Source: Morella rubra
Taxonomy: Eukaryota; Streptophyta; Magnoliopsida; Fagales; Myricaceae
Length of the DNA stretch: 64,000 bases
Assembly: GCA_003952965.2 (NCBI GenBank)
Contig: CM025856.1
Location: 20,367,351-20,431,350, forward strand
Direction of reading: 5' to 3'
The position numbers were made by a program, and so were the translations under genes. Each line of letters starts with the position of its first letter. Positions within the stretch are counted from its first letter, which is position 1. This document shows, in pieces, positions 37,301 to 48,809 of this stretch. The notes under the pieces were generated by a model that ran no database searches, was not told the DNA's origin, and worked only from the letters and a program-made list of their open reading frames with translations.

Positions 37301-40300
37301 TAGCCGCTTGAAGGAGGAGCTCCGACACTACATTGGGGCTCCTCTGCAGAGAAGCTTCTCCCCGGCGACCTTCCCCTGTGAGATCACCATCAGGGAGATC
37401 TCCCCAGCATCACTGGGGGCCCGTGGGAAGGGGGGGTCTCCCCGATGCAAAGTTTAAAAAATGAACTAATTTCCTAAATTTCCATAATGGGTCAAGTATT
37501 TGCTAACAAATGATGGTTATACTAATTGAAGTAAGAAGACCTCTAAACAACTAACAGCTCAAGGCCCAAAGTCTAGTAGCCCACAAGAACTTAATTCTAT
37601 GCACACAGGCACATTACATCTAGCCGGGAGATCTACCCCGTGCAATCTCACTGGGGAGCTATCTCCCCCACCACAATGTTGCTGGGAAGATATCTCTTGC
37701 GAGGCAAGGTCACGGTAAAGAACTCTCCCACGTGATTTCGCCGTGCAAGCCGCCGTGGGTGGGAGCATTTCTCCCAACGACCATGTTTCCCCAATCCATG
37801 ACAGTAGCTGGGAAGGAGACCCACGGGATCTCATCCCTCCCACAATTTTTTGATTTTTTCTCTTTTTTCTTTTTTAAAAGTTCTAAGTCTTCAATTTAAA
37901 AAAAAAATTGAATTAGAAGTAATAATATAATTTTCTAAAAAGAGCAATTTAGAGAAATGCTTCAGTTCAGAACCTAAAAATGGTTTTCAAAACCAGCTGC
38001 CAAACACACTCAAACTATGTCACTGTTACAAGTGTGCAAACTCCCTTTCAACCTTTCCCTTCTTTTTGTTCAAGCATTTTCACTTCCATTGCTATTAAAA
38101 ACCCCACTTAATATGTACCTAAAACAGTAACAAGACCCTAGGAACAGGCACAAAAAATAAGTACATGAGGTCCAGTTCATTGCAAAATGATCTAATTGTT
38201 GAGGCATTGTCAATTCAAACCTTCATTTTCTCTTGCAACTTTTTAGCATCAAATTGTTCCCCTTCTGTAAATATGTCTAGTGAAGCCATTGATGCCATCG
38301 CAAGCTGGCCTATGTATTCCTCAAAAAGCTCACTGCCAAAAAGCATGGCAAAGATAGCTGCAGGATCGATAATTGCATCCCTGCAATGAGAGAGAAACAT
38401 TCAATTTATCAGAGAAGGAATATTAACTTTTGACAGCAATTTTATTAGTATTGATGTACATAATATGAGGAGACAGACACGCTAGCACTCTCGAAATCAT
38501 CTATTCATAAATCAAGAACAAGAAACTAACGTTGAGATTCCTGATTTCCCATATGTGTCATATGCTTGTCGTTGACCTGGATCACTCAATACTTGGTAAG
38601 CTTCACCCAAAACCTGAATCCAAATGATTGAAGAATATACGGAACATTACTGATGTTTTGGAACCAAATGAGACTAGAAGCAGCATGGCAAGTAGCATAT
38701 TCCTAAAGTTTCAGATTGTAAAACGTCATTCCTAATGTTCTTAAGACAACCAAGCTGGTAGGTACCTCGCTTACCACCACAAATCTGTCTTTACAATTGA
38801 CTAAATAAAGTTGTAATCTTCTTATACCAACATTGGTGGAAAATTACAACATCGGGGGAACTAAGGGACCAGGCACAGTAAAGCATCCATGCCAATTTTT
38901 TTTTTGCTTCCGGTCCACATGATCATGGTACTAAAAGGAACACATTTGTTGATCATCTCCTGTGCCAAGTAGAACAACATTCCCAAGGAGCAGACACGTT
39001 GGGAATTACTTATAGTGTTTAAGAAGACCTTTAGAGTTTAGCAGTTGCTCCATCATAAACTTACATAAGAATCAATTAGGTCCCTAGAAGACTTATTGGC
39101 TTAACAGTTCCAGGACCATGGTTGAGACCAGTAGCAGCATCCTAAACTCTACATAAGAATCAAAATAGGTCTTGATTTCAAATCTTCAAATGCCTTTCCA
39201 CAGTAGGAAACATCCACATTGGAATACCTAAAAGGGACGGTACTTTACTGATGACAGTTTGAAATGCCTGGAGGATTTAGTTTGTACTGGTGCACTCTTG
39301 TTTGGATTACATCATATGAGACAAGGGAGTATTTTGCATACGCTTCACAAGCCAAGACGATTGAGTGTGTGCTTCAGCTTATGACGTGCAATCCTAATTG
39401 GAAAAACTTTTCCATTTATTCTTTAAACTTCAAGGCTGGGCATCTTCTAATGCACAACGGCCCCAGAAATAACGAAGGAATAACATATTGATAACCATTT
39501 CGGTAATGCCAAAATCCTCTTTAAAAGGAGTTTCAGAAATTTTCAACAGTTTAACTGACTAAGAAAAAAGTCTAAATGATTGAAACGAAAAGGAAAAACT
39601 CAAGCAGCGGTGAATATTTTACTTTAGTTTTACAATTTACACATTTTTGAAAGATTACAAGCAACTAACAGGTTCACACAGAAATATGTACCTTACCTGG
39701 CTCTCCAAACTTCAGAAAGGTAGGAGCAAGGGGGTTACCCAAGCCACTGGACAGGCATGCGAAACTTTAGGAGACTTCTTCTATCTTTTTTTGTTTGGAG
39801 TAACCCCAGCAATAAAATAATGATGATCATGATGCTAGTGAAGATAATCAAGGACTCCTAAACCCACGAACTTAACTACCATCTAGTGGGGAAAGAACCA
39901 CAAACTTATTCAAAAATAATTTCGTATTAGCATACGTCATTCACTCAATACAGGGGTGAAGCAAGAATGAGATTATGGGGGGGGTCAAACTACAATATTT
40001 TATTTTTTGGAGGGTCCTCCTAAATAATAATAATATTAAATAAATAAATAACAAAAAACTAGCCTCCCCTTGGCTTTGACCCTGCTTCAACGGCTCTTTG
40101 CTTGTTTGTGAGTTAATTCTTTCTTTTGTTTTAGTTTATAAAAATTAGGCTCTTCATTTCAACAGTTGAGCTAGTATTTTTTGCTGGTTAAAATGCTAGT
40201 AGGTTGGTTCGATGCCCAGATCAGTTTGTTTTCATACTAAAGCATGTTTTACACTTCACTATGCTTATCATAGGAAACGAGATTGAGCTAATAATTTACA

Positions 40301-41679
40301 ATGGTTTGTAAAACCATGACATATTTAATGCCATGCCAAGTGCCACATGGCACTCTTTCTCGGTTTATTACATCAATAAGATTAGTATGTTTTTGGGATA
40401 GTTCATCAATAAAAAATTATTCAAAATAAACTATTAAAATTTCCCCCTCTCTTACATAAAACATTCAGATAGTCAGACAATTCGGGCGGCTTAGATTGCT
40501 ACGGCATTTTTTTGAAGACATGGGATTTCAAGACCCACCTCCCTCCTCTCTCCCAAGCCCCAATCTGAATAAATCAGAGGCAAATAAAATAAAGATCGAT
40601 ATGGATTTGTTTGATATGAAGGGAGGTGGAGAAAAGAAACAATGTTGCTGAAGACTATCTGTTTGTTCAGGAGAGTCATCAAGATATTCTTGTAGTAGGT
40701 TGGTGACCCGATGTGAAATATGCATAGAGAAGACAGGAGGGGCTCTGATTGTGATCAGATAAAAAAGTACGCACTTAATTGTTTATAAATGATATGATAC
40801 AACTAAATTCCCCCAAATAAAATAAAGAAATTGCTGTGAGAGCCAAATGAATCAAGCGGAATTAGGAATATTACTAATGGATACTAGTCTGTCAGCACAC
40901 GAGCTTTTCTTTCCCAGTGATCCATAAAACACATCTTGCTTTAAGCATTTGTCGCAAAATATGATATCAAATAAGCGAAAAGGAAAATCTAACCTGAAAA
41001 TTTTGTGCTGCAAGAGGATCGTTTGGGTTTTTATCTGGATGTACCTGCCGTGCCTGCAAAAAAAAGAAAAGAAAAATGATCCACAAGAGCTACATGATTC
41101 AATCCATTTCGAGTTAGTGGTCTTGAACATAGTCAAGACTCGGTTAATCTAGACGTGAAACGAAAAAAAAAAGGCATATTTACAGATTATGCTGGTTTAA
41201 CAAAAAAACAAAAAGTTTCGCGACTCTAATACATTCACAGTTTCGGCCAAATTGATGAAAGTTCCCTTGTCACGATATACAACTGCTTCTTTTGTGAAGT
41301 CAACTCTGAGGTGCAAAAGAAATTGAGGGTGTTAATCGATCCATCGCCAGTTAAAGGTTAAATTTAGGGGCTTTTCTCCCTCGAACACGGTATCAATACG
41401 AAAATCTGAGACATCCCAAAATCTTTCAGAGCATTAAGGATTCTGGCCAGCAAAGATATCGTAATTTCCCACACAAAACAGACCTAAAACTTCCATTTGC
41501 AGGTTATTTGACACAACCCACGATCAAGGAAATCGCGATTACGACAGCACCAAAATGCTAAACACTACAGATAAAAGAAGATCTGCGTTCACCTTGATGT
41601 AATAAGCTTTCTTGATTTCCGCCTCAGTAGCTGTGGGGCTGACTCCAAGCACGTCGTAGTATTCCGTCTCCTTCACCAT
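34341..41679 (-). CDS. DNAJ10: Chaperone protein DnaJ 10-like (J domain plus DNAJ-X domain)
   Basis: Class C J-protein, an Hsp70 co-chaperone. Ten exons: 41679-41593, 41053-40994, 38613-38531, 38380-38221, 36676-36547, 36045-35887, 35518-35340, 35248-35168, 35074-34916, 34451-34341; total 402 aa plus stop, close to Arabidopsis DnaJ10. The J domain fills about residues 1-68, with [20 protein letters not shown] and the HPD triad at 34-36. [24 protein letters not shown] segment opens the DNAJ-X domain, which continues through [20 protein letters not shown] and [18 protein letters not shown]. The C-terminus is Ser/Pro-rich and ends in [11 protein letters not shown], then [13 protein letters not shown]. 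No membrane segment or J-type zinc finger is seen. Introns are long and hold transposon fragments (36.7-38.1 kb and 38.6-41.0 kb). Confidence 0.95.
36776..36925. repeat. GC-rich dispersed-repeat insertion in DnaJ10 intron 5
   Basis: An abrupt GC-rich block (CCCGCAGGAGTGGGGGAAGG, G9 run, CCTCACCCGCGCACCCCC, GGGTTCCTCACCACTT) sits in an otherwise AT-rich intron. It reads like a plant SINE or other dispersed repeat; on the minus strand CGGGTTAATATCCGG is weakly B-box-like. Ends not defined. Confidence 0.35.
37152..38009. mobile_element. hAT-like non-autonomous element (about 860 bp) in DnaJ10 intron 5
   Basis: The left end TGCGTTTGGCACCAGTTTTC and the right end (reverse complement TGTGTTTGGCAGCTGGTTTT) form inverted repeats that extend into CAAAACCATTTT-like sequence. 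Flanks ACGCAAA/ACTCAAA suggest an 8-bp target duplication with mismatches. The interior is GC-rich with recurring GGAGATCTCCCC-type short palindromes (37390-37440 and 37620-37700) and has no transposase. Confidence 0.6.
38614..40993 (-). other. Long DnaJ10 intron 2 with repeat fragments
   Basis: A 2.4-kb intron between exons 2 and 3 of the J-protein gene. At 39950-40095 a short repeat starts with GGGGTGAAGCAAGAATGAGA plus a G run and ends with CTCCCCTTGGCTTTGACCC, like the G-rich/C-rich repeat near 32.9-33.0 kb. No coding exon was recognised in the rest. Confidence 0.4.
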
Positions 41680-42385
41680 CTCAAACTTTCCTTTTCCGGT
41701 CCGATCAATATTTGTGGTTAAGAGAACTAGACCCAAATTCCGCCGTCGTCCTCCGGGCTGGAAGACAATAAGATTCGCTTCCTAGAAGAAATCGCGTCCA
41801 GAGTCCAGAGATAAAAATTATATTGGAGAGCGACCGAAAGAGCACGGGGAAAGATAATTATTTTATTATTTTTCTCAATCGGCGAAACAGGGAAATATTA
41901 TTCGCACCGTGAGTCCTTCTCCTTTTTTTTTTTTTTTTTGAGTCAGCAATTCGAAAAATACAAATTAGATTTTTCAAAGTCTACGTGAACAAAATCTTAA
42001 TTACGGGATTAAATGATACTTTCGGGCCAGGAAAAATAAACGACAGTTTCCAAAAACCCATAGTCGACGATCGAGATGGCACTAAATAAAATACAATTAA
42101 CAGAGTTTTCGTAAATACGGACGTGGGAAAAGAAAACGGGACGGATAAAGAAATGAGCTGCAGAGATTCTCCTGTCCTGAAGTGGCGTAGGCCGTTAGGG
42201 ACGGCGTTACTCTACGCGCAACTTTTAGACCTGAAACGACCTGGGACTCATTCCGTTGACTATGGACTTCTGCGTGGGGCCTCTTCATTGGAAGAAAGTA
42301 TCCATATCATCAAGTCCCCAGCCGTGCCTTCCCAGAAAGAGGGCCGGATTTTTTTTTTTTTCAGGTGAGGTTCGTTTCATTTTAA
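41680..42385 (-). promoter_or_regulatory. DnaJ10 leader and upstream region
   Basis: Sequence upstream of the ATG at 41679. A pyrimidine run (T17) at 41923-41939 and a moderately GC-rich stretch at 42120-42340 are present. No TATA box was assigned with confidence and no divergent gene was found. Confidence 0.35.
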
Positions 42386-42387
42386 TT

Positions 42388-43790
42388 ATAAGAGAAAAAT
42401 TATCAAATTAATCTCTATAGTACAGAGATTTTATGTATAAGTCCCCAAATTTTGGGGTTTTTAGAATGGATTTGCTGGTGGATCAGTCGGACATGAAAAG
42501 TTGGAGCCAAGAACAAAACCTATCCACCTGATATGGAACTTTTAAAGGACGTGGAGGCATTGTCAACGTGTCCTGAGTTGGAGAGAGAGGAGTAACAGTG
42601 GGTGCCGCGTGTTTCAAATTTTTGTTAATGTTATCGATGGAGTGGTTCAACTACAAACTCGAGACAAATCTGAATGATTAATTTTATGATTTTTAAAGCT
42701 CAAAAACTTATTCAATAATCTCTATAGTATAGAGATTTACGTATAAGTCCCCGAATTTTAAGATTTTTAGAAAGGGTTTGAAAGTTGGACTCAAGGACAA
42801 CACCTATCCATTTGATGTGGAATTTTTAAAGGACGCGGAGGCATTACTGACGTGTCTTGACTAGGGATGGTTAACGGTAGTGTAAGTGACGGTTTGGCGA
42901 AAATCGTCACCGTCACCGTAATTAATGGAATCACATAATTGACACCGCTACCGCACCGCTAAGGCACAATAACCGCCCTTACCGGTGACGGTATTAACGG
43001 TAACTGTTGTACGATAACCGCTTAAACTGTATAACCGTTAATTAAAAAAAAAAAAAATTTGGCTTTTTTTTTTTTTTTTTCCACTGTTTTAGGCTATTTT
43101 CCTTGGATTTTTTTTGGACCTTTAAGACCATTTGATGCCTATATATAAGCAACAAATATAATCATTCAAATATCATAACCTGTTTAAATTTCTAACATAA
43201 TATCATAATCAATAATCATATCAAATGGACAAATATCATAACCTATTCAAACATAATATCATAATCATTAATAATCATAACAAATATAATAAGCTGTCCA
43301 AAAGTTCAACATAATATCATATTCAAGCATAAAAGACTAAAGTCCAATAAAAGTGTCCAACAATGTGACATAAACCAACTAAAATATTTCAATAAAGCCA
43401 ACAAGTATGTCAATAATTAATAATCATCTTAAGTTTCAACTAGGGGGCTTAACGGTAGTGTAAGTGATAGTTTGGCGAAAACCATCACCGTCACCGTAAA
43501 TTGACGGAATCATATATTTGACACCGCCACCGCACCTAAGGCAAACTCGCGGTTACGGTAGGTAGTGATAGCGTTTTAGCGGTTAAAATGAAATGAACAC
43601 CCCTGTGACTTTGAGAGAGAAGAGTGATAAATGAGTGCCGCGCTGTGTTTCAAAATTTAGTTAATATTATTGATGGATGTTTCAAAATTTAGTTAATATT
43701 ATTGATGGGATGGTTCGAAAAAACTCGAGGCAAATACGAGGGATTAATTTTTGATTTTTAAAGCCCAAAAACTTATTTTGACAAGGTTGT
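42388..43790. repeat. Tandem duplicate of about 320 bp, second copy split by an inserted element
   Basis: Copy A (42388-42710) and copy B (42711-42861 plus 43605-43790) share AATCTCTATAGTAxAGAGAT, GTATAAGTCCCC, then AACACCTATCCA, TTTTTAAAGGACG.GGAGGCATT, GAGAGA.GAG.GT, TTTCAAA.TTT.GTTAATxTTAT and the closing CTCAAAAACTTATT. Copy B also has a short internal repeat of TTTCAAAATTTAGTTAATAT. Confidence 0.75.
42862..43604. mobile_element. hAT-like element with repeated 5' end
   Basis: It starts TAGGGATGGTTAACGGTAGT and ends AATGAACACCCCT, the T/CAGGG...ACACCCCTG end pattern of hAT elements. Approximate 8-bp flank repeats are TCTTGACT and CTGTGACT. Subterminal ACGGT/ACCGT/TAACCG motifs are dense, as in transposase-binding regions. 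The first 105 bp recur almost unchanged at 43441-43545, so it is either two tandem or nested copies. There is no transposase. Confidence 0.6.
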
Positions 43791-44707
43791 AGATTACATA
43801 GACTAATTTAATATTTTTATCTCTAACTCTAAAAATTTAATTTTTTGTCGGGCTTGCCGCGCGACATGAAATTTTTGAGATGGAAGGTGGATGATTCTCC
43901 ACACATACCTATGTAGCATTAAATTATGGGGGTGGACGAGATGTGTTTGTCAATTTTTTTTTAAAAAAATTAGTCCAAAAAGTCTAAAAATTAAGTACAA
44001 TTAAATTAAGTTGGTCCAAATTCGAAAAGAATGAAAGTGAAATTTATTTATTTATCTTTATTCTTTGGATGAAAAGAAAACTTCTCAAGTCCAATTTTGA
44101 AGGGATTCTACCTAAAATTATTTTTTTGTTAGGTCCATAGCTAAAAAATGTACATTCTTTCGATTACGATGTTTATTCGGAAACTGAAATCCAATCCTAG
44201 AGTTTAAAAATGGGGCGTAATGAGTTGTATCTCGTCAAGTGGTACAAAAAAATAATATTATTAAAACTCTCTCAAGTAAAATAATGATTGTGGCATTATT
44301 AAATGATTAGTCGAAAAGACGAGATAATTCTTTTCACCAATCTTCTTATTACTCATCCAACCAAAAAAAAAAAAAACGAGATTCTGCTTTTGTTCATTGG
44401 ATTATGCTTCACTAGATGAGCAAATATAAATAAAGTAAGAAGCGCTCAGTGTCCTAATAAAATCGAAATGATAGTTTTTTTTTATTAGTGATCGGTTGTC
44501 TACGAAATTTTCCTAATAAATTGAAAAAATGGTATTTTAGTCCTTAAGTTTTAACATCTTTTATTTTTTAGTCTTTAGATTTCAATTTTTCAAATTTTGG
44601 TCCTTACATTTTCAATTTTTAACAAAAGAGCCATTTCCGTCGGGGCTCAATTTGTTTTCTTAACGTCAATGCTTGCCAAATCAGTATTTTGCCACATCAT
44701 TTCCAAC

Positions 44708-45405
44708 TCAAACTAGAAAAATGACATTTTAGTCCTTAAATTTTACCATCTTTTATTTTTTAGTCCCTATATTTTAATTTTTCAAATTTGGTCTTTACAT
44801 TTTCAATTTTTGTCGAAAGAGCCCTTTTGTCTGTTTCATTCTGTCAGGGCTCCATCTGTTTTATTTTGTTAGGGCTTCGTCTGTTTCTTTAATGGCAATG
44901 CTACATCAGCAAATAACTCAGCAGTCCCTTCAAATGACAGTGTTCCACTCTTTCACGCCTTTAGCCCAAAATGATGTTATTTTTGTCCCAAGTATGATGC
45001 AACGGTGCAACATGAGATCCTCGAGATCGTCAACATCAATTTTCTATCTATTGGGATTTAGAGTTCTTACGAAAAGGAAAAAAGAAGGAAGAGAGTGAAG
45101 GAGTGGAACGGTGCGCATCATACTTTAAAAACGGTGTCATTTGGGCTAAATGAGTGAATGAATGATGTGCATCATACTTGTGACAAAAGAGTCATTTTGG
45201 GCTAAAGTGTGGAGTGGAACATTGTCATTTGGAGAGACTGCTGAGTTGTCTGCTGATGTGGCGCTGCTTAAGAAAACAGACGGAGCCCTGATGAAATGGC
45301 TCTTTTGTCAAAAATTGAAAATGTAAGGACCAAAATTTGAAAAATTAAAATATAGGGACTAAAAAGTAAAATGTGGTAAAACTTAAGGACTAAAATGTCA
45401 TTTTT
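44708..45405. mobile_element. Second, inner copy of the same TIR family
   Basis: The left arm from 44708 (AATGACATTTTAGTCCTTAA) is matched by the inverted right arm ending at 45405 (ACTTAAGGACTAAAATGTCA), with arms of about 220 bp including ACAGACGGAGCCCTG/AGGGCT..GTCTGTTT and CAGCAAATAACTCAGCAGT. The core 44990-45160 holds GTGCATCATACT repeats. It lies exactly at the centre of the outer copy, so insertion into, or duplication of, the outer arms are both possible. Confidence 0.65.
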
Positions 45406-45564
45406 TTTCTATCTGAGTGGGAAATGACATGGTAAAGTGTTGATCAAGCAAGTGCTGCCGTTAGGAAAACAAATAGAGCCTTGACAGAAAGGCTTTTTTT
45501 GTCAAAAATTGAAAATGTAAGGACCAAAAATTGAAAAATTGAAATCTAGGAACTAAAGAATAAA

Positions 45565-46960
45565 GGCGTAATATACACGCGTGCCCCTGGAGTTTAGTGT
45601 TTTCACAGAAATACCATTAAGGTAATTTTTATTGTCTCGCCATTCCTATGGTATACCCATTTTCCCCGTTATAACTCTCCAGCAATATTTCGTCTTTTGT
45701 TTGACGAAAATTGATGATAGAGACCAAGTGACTACGTCACATCCAATTAAAATGCAACGCGTGTTAGAAACTGCTGACTGGACGAAATTCTTTTTCCACC
45801 TCCATATCCACGTCACTCCTCTCCATGACAGTTTACCGAAATGCCCTTAAAATCCTAATCAACTAAGAAAACTGGTTCTCCAAAGATCGAACAGCCCCAT
45901 TCGCAACCCGATATATAGATTTCCTTATTCTTTTTTCTCAATTTTCCTTCCACTTTTTCTCCCTCATCCCACCATCCATTATCATTTCCAAAACAAAGCC
46001 CCTGATTCGATCTCATCTCTCTCCTGTTGACCGAGGAAGAGAACCACCACAGCAATGTCCCTCACAACCAGAAAACTCAAATCCAAAACTTATATGTATA
46101 TAAAAACATGGAATTACAAAAAAAAAAAAAACGTGGAAAGGACAAAGGGATTTTGTCGTTTATTTCTCTCAAGAACCAAGTACCTGGCAACAAACTTTGC
46201 ATGCGAAAAGGAAATACATTTGTGCTAAAAAGAAAGAGCACTAACACGAATGCACGCAGAAACAAAACTATTGAATTAGTAGATACACACGCATGGGAAG
46301 AAAGAACCTGCAAGCAGCTAGTACGTAGGAGGAAGATTCTCAGAGAATAGCACATGTAAAAGAGGGTTCACTTTCGTTGGCAGCATCATCGCCGGCTTTG
46401 ACACCAAGCCAGTCTCAGCAATTGCCGCGCTGGCCTTTGGGGATTCACTTGTAAACGGAAGCGACGTGCCTTCCACAGCCGCCCTATGTGGTCTTGCCGC
46501 AAGTCGCACTTCTACCGGCGCTGACAGATGACGACGGTGACCTTCGCTGGGACATTAGATGTTTGCTCCTAGGGTTCTAGAAATGAATTTGGGCAAAAAT
46601 TTGGGGAAATCTGTATATCGAATCGCGAATGGGGCCGTTCGATCTTTGGAGAACCTGTTTTCTTAGGTAATGTGGATTTTAAGGGCATTTCGGTAAACTG
46701 ACATGGAGAGGAGTGACGTAGATATGGAGGTGGAAAAAGAATTTCGTTCAGTTAGCGGTTACTAACACGTGTTGCATTTTAATTGGATGTGATGTGATCA
46801 CTTGGTCCACGTCATTAATTTCCGTCCAAAAATAGACGAATATTACTAAGGGATATAACGGGAACAAGGGTATATCATAGGGGTGGCGGGACAACAAAAA
46901 TTACCTTGGGAGTATTTTTGAGAAAATATTAAACCCTAGGGGCACGCGTGTATATTAAGC
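45565..46960. mobile_element. Mutator-like element with 360-bp TIRs inserted in the outer element's right arm
   Basis: The left arm 45565-45925 (start GGCGTAATATACACGCGTGC) is inverted at 46602-46960 (end GCACGCGTGTATATTAAGC). Matches run the length of both arms, including ACACGTGTT/AACGCGTGTT, GACGTAG/CTACGTC and CGATCTTTGGAGAACC. Flanks AGAATAAAG and AAATAAAAG suggest a 9-bp target duplication, typical of MULEs. The 675-bp interior is unlike the arms; its right third is GC-rich (see findings). No transposase is seen. Confidence 0.75.
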
Positions 46961-47009
46961 AACAAATAAAAGATAGTAAAAGTTAAGGACTAATATGTTA
47001 TTTTCTCTA

Positions 47010-48700
47010 AATAAAATATACAGATTCAAATGCGGTACTATCTTTAAAATATAAATAAAATAAAAACACTTTTTACGTAGACAAAGCACAAGAGAAATAT
47101 AATGTTATATCGACAAGTTTATTAAGAAATAATCTTCACTTTTAACCGAACTAATCACTCAAAATGTCATTTGATAATTTGAACAACAAATTTCATAATA
47201 TAACCCCCAAACTATCAAAATACATTCATATTTCCTCTATCAAAGATCTAACGGTTAATCATGTAGCCTATTTTGTGTACTTTTAAACCTTGGAATTGTA
47301 TAAAATGGAAGATTGATAGTTTATGAGCTAAAGTGAATCGTAAATGATATTTGAATGATAGTATACCGGGGTTTGAGGTGATGATTTTTATTTATTGAAA
47401 GACTCGGAATTATGTTGGAATCTAAGGAAGGATCTCAAAATTTTGGGAGTCTCAAACATTTGACTTAATAAAATAACTCTAAAATAATCTCTATCTTTAT
47501 CGAATAATTTTTTTTTTTATCAAAATACTCAAATTATCTATCTTTTTGACCTTTTAACCAATTTTCATACATCAAAAGTTTTAAACCTTCAAAATTTTAG
47601 GAGCCAAACACCGCATAATGAACCTAATTTATTGAATAAGTGGACACCATACGAAAATTCAATAATAAAAGTTGAATAGAAATTTGAGAATATTAGTTTA
47701 GATTTGTAATAGTTTTGCATGGTAATTGGAATGTTTGTAAAAGAATATTACACAGGGACAAGAGATTGGTCATCTGTCAATTTTTATGGACATATTTCAA
47801 TAATATTCTCGACTTCTACATTTTACAACTAACAAATATTATGGTTTGGTTAGTTAGATAAGTCTACTTCTGTTGCCCTCTAGATATATGTATCATCTTT
47901 TCCCGTTTCCAAATTAATACAATATAAAAAATTATTGTAGATGATTTATACCTGTGAAGTTTTTTTTTTCTATACTATTAATATTTTGTTTTCTCAACTT
48001 TTTGAATCACCATATGCAAACAATTATTTAAAGTCACCCCTACAACAAAGCTGGACTTACCTGACATATGTAGCTTGAGGGCTGTACGGCCCAGGATTTG
48101 TTGCGATGTTAAACTTAACTCGCGTGGATATTGAACCAAATCCATCCGAACTTGATGTACATGAATGGATATCTGAATTTGTTTCGTTACCTAAAAATGA
48201 AAATCATTGATCTCAAATGTTTTTTATTGTAGCTAGACGCAAGATCAACCCCCTTGCCTCTACCAAGCGGATATAAGGGCTATCGATAATTGTTTTTGTA
48301 ATCTGTATGGTTATATATGACAAAATTAGTAATCTAAATAAAACTTTTGTTAAATATATAAAACTTCACGTAAAGAGAAATTACTGTTATTATTCCAAAG
48401 TTACACCATCTGATTTTTGGTTATTTTATAATTTACATCCTAAATTATGAAGAATGACATATTACACCACAAACTTACATTGAATCTGCACTTTTCAACT
48501 ATAATTTTAAATCTCACCGTTAAAATTAATAAAAAATATGGGACACGTCACACATGGCACAACATAACTTAGTGTAAATTGCAGCTTTAAACATATTAAT
48601 TATAGGAGAAATTTCCACAAGCGGTGAAAATGACAAATTCCATATACGAAGTGGGGATTTTAACTTCGTCGTATTGTATTCTTTGGTACCTAAAATCTAA
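47010..48700. other. AT-rich intergenic DNA upstream of the peroxisomal carrier gene
   Basis: No gene. 47170-47290 and 48370-48600 carry MITE-like phrases (CCAAACTATCAAAATACATT; TTATAATTTACATCCTAAAT), the latter related to 9340-9480 and 10330-10500. Nothing else was resolved. Confidence 0.4.
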
Positions 48701-48809
48701 CCAGACACGGAGGGGGTATAAAAATTGCAGGGACTTCTGAAAAGTACGGGAGCTGCGAGTGACTGAGAAGGATACTGGTCGGGCCGGGCAAGAAGAAAGT
48801 AAACTAATC
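48700..48809 (+). promoter_or_regulatory. Core promoter and leader of the carrier gene
   Basis: A TATA box GGGTATAAAAATT at 48714-48726 lies about 90 bp before the ATG at 48810; the leader between is GA-rich. Confidence 0.55.

Larger units (their letters stand above)
44523..47008. mobile_element. Nested TIR element, outer copy (Mutator-like)
   Basis: The left arm 44523-44705 (TTTTAGTCCTTAAGTTTTAA, later CAAATTTTGGTCCTTACATT, GCCATTTCCGTCGGGGCTCA) is inverted at 45408-45564 and resumes at 46961-47008 after an insertion. Arms are about 180-200 bp, which favours a Mutator-like non-autonomous element. Two further elements lie inside it (listed separately). No transposase is present. Confidence 0.7.
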
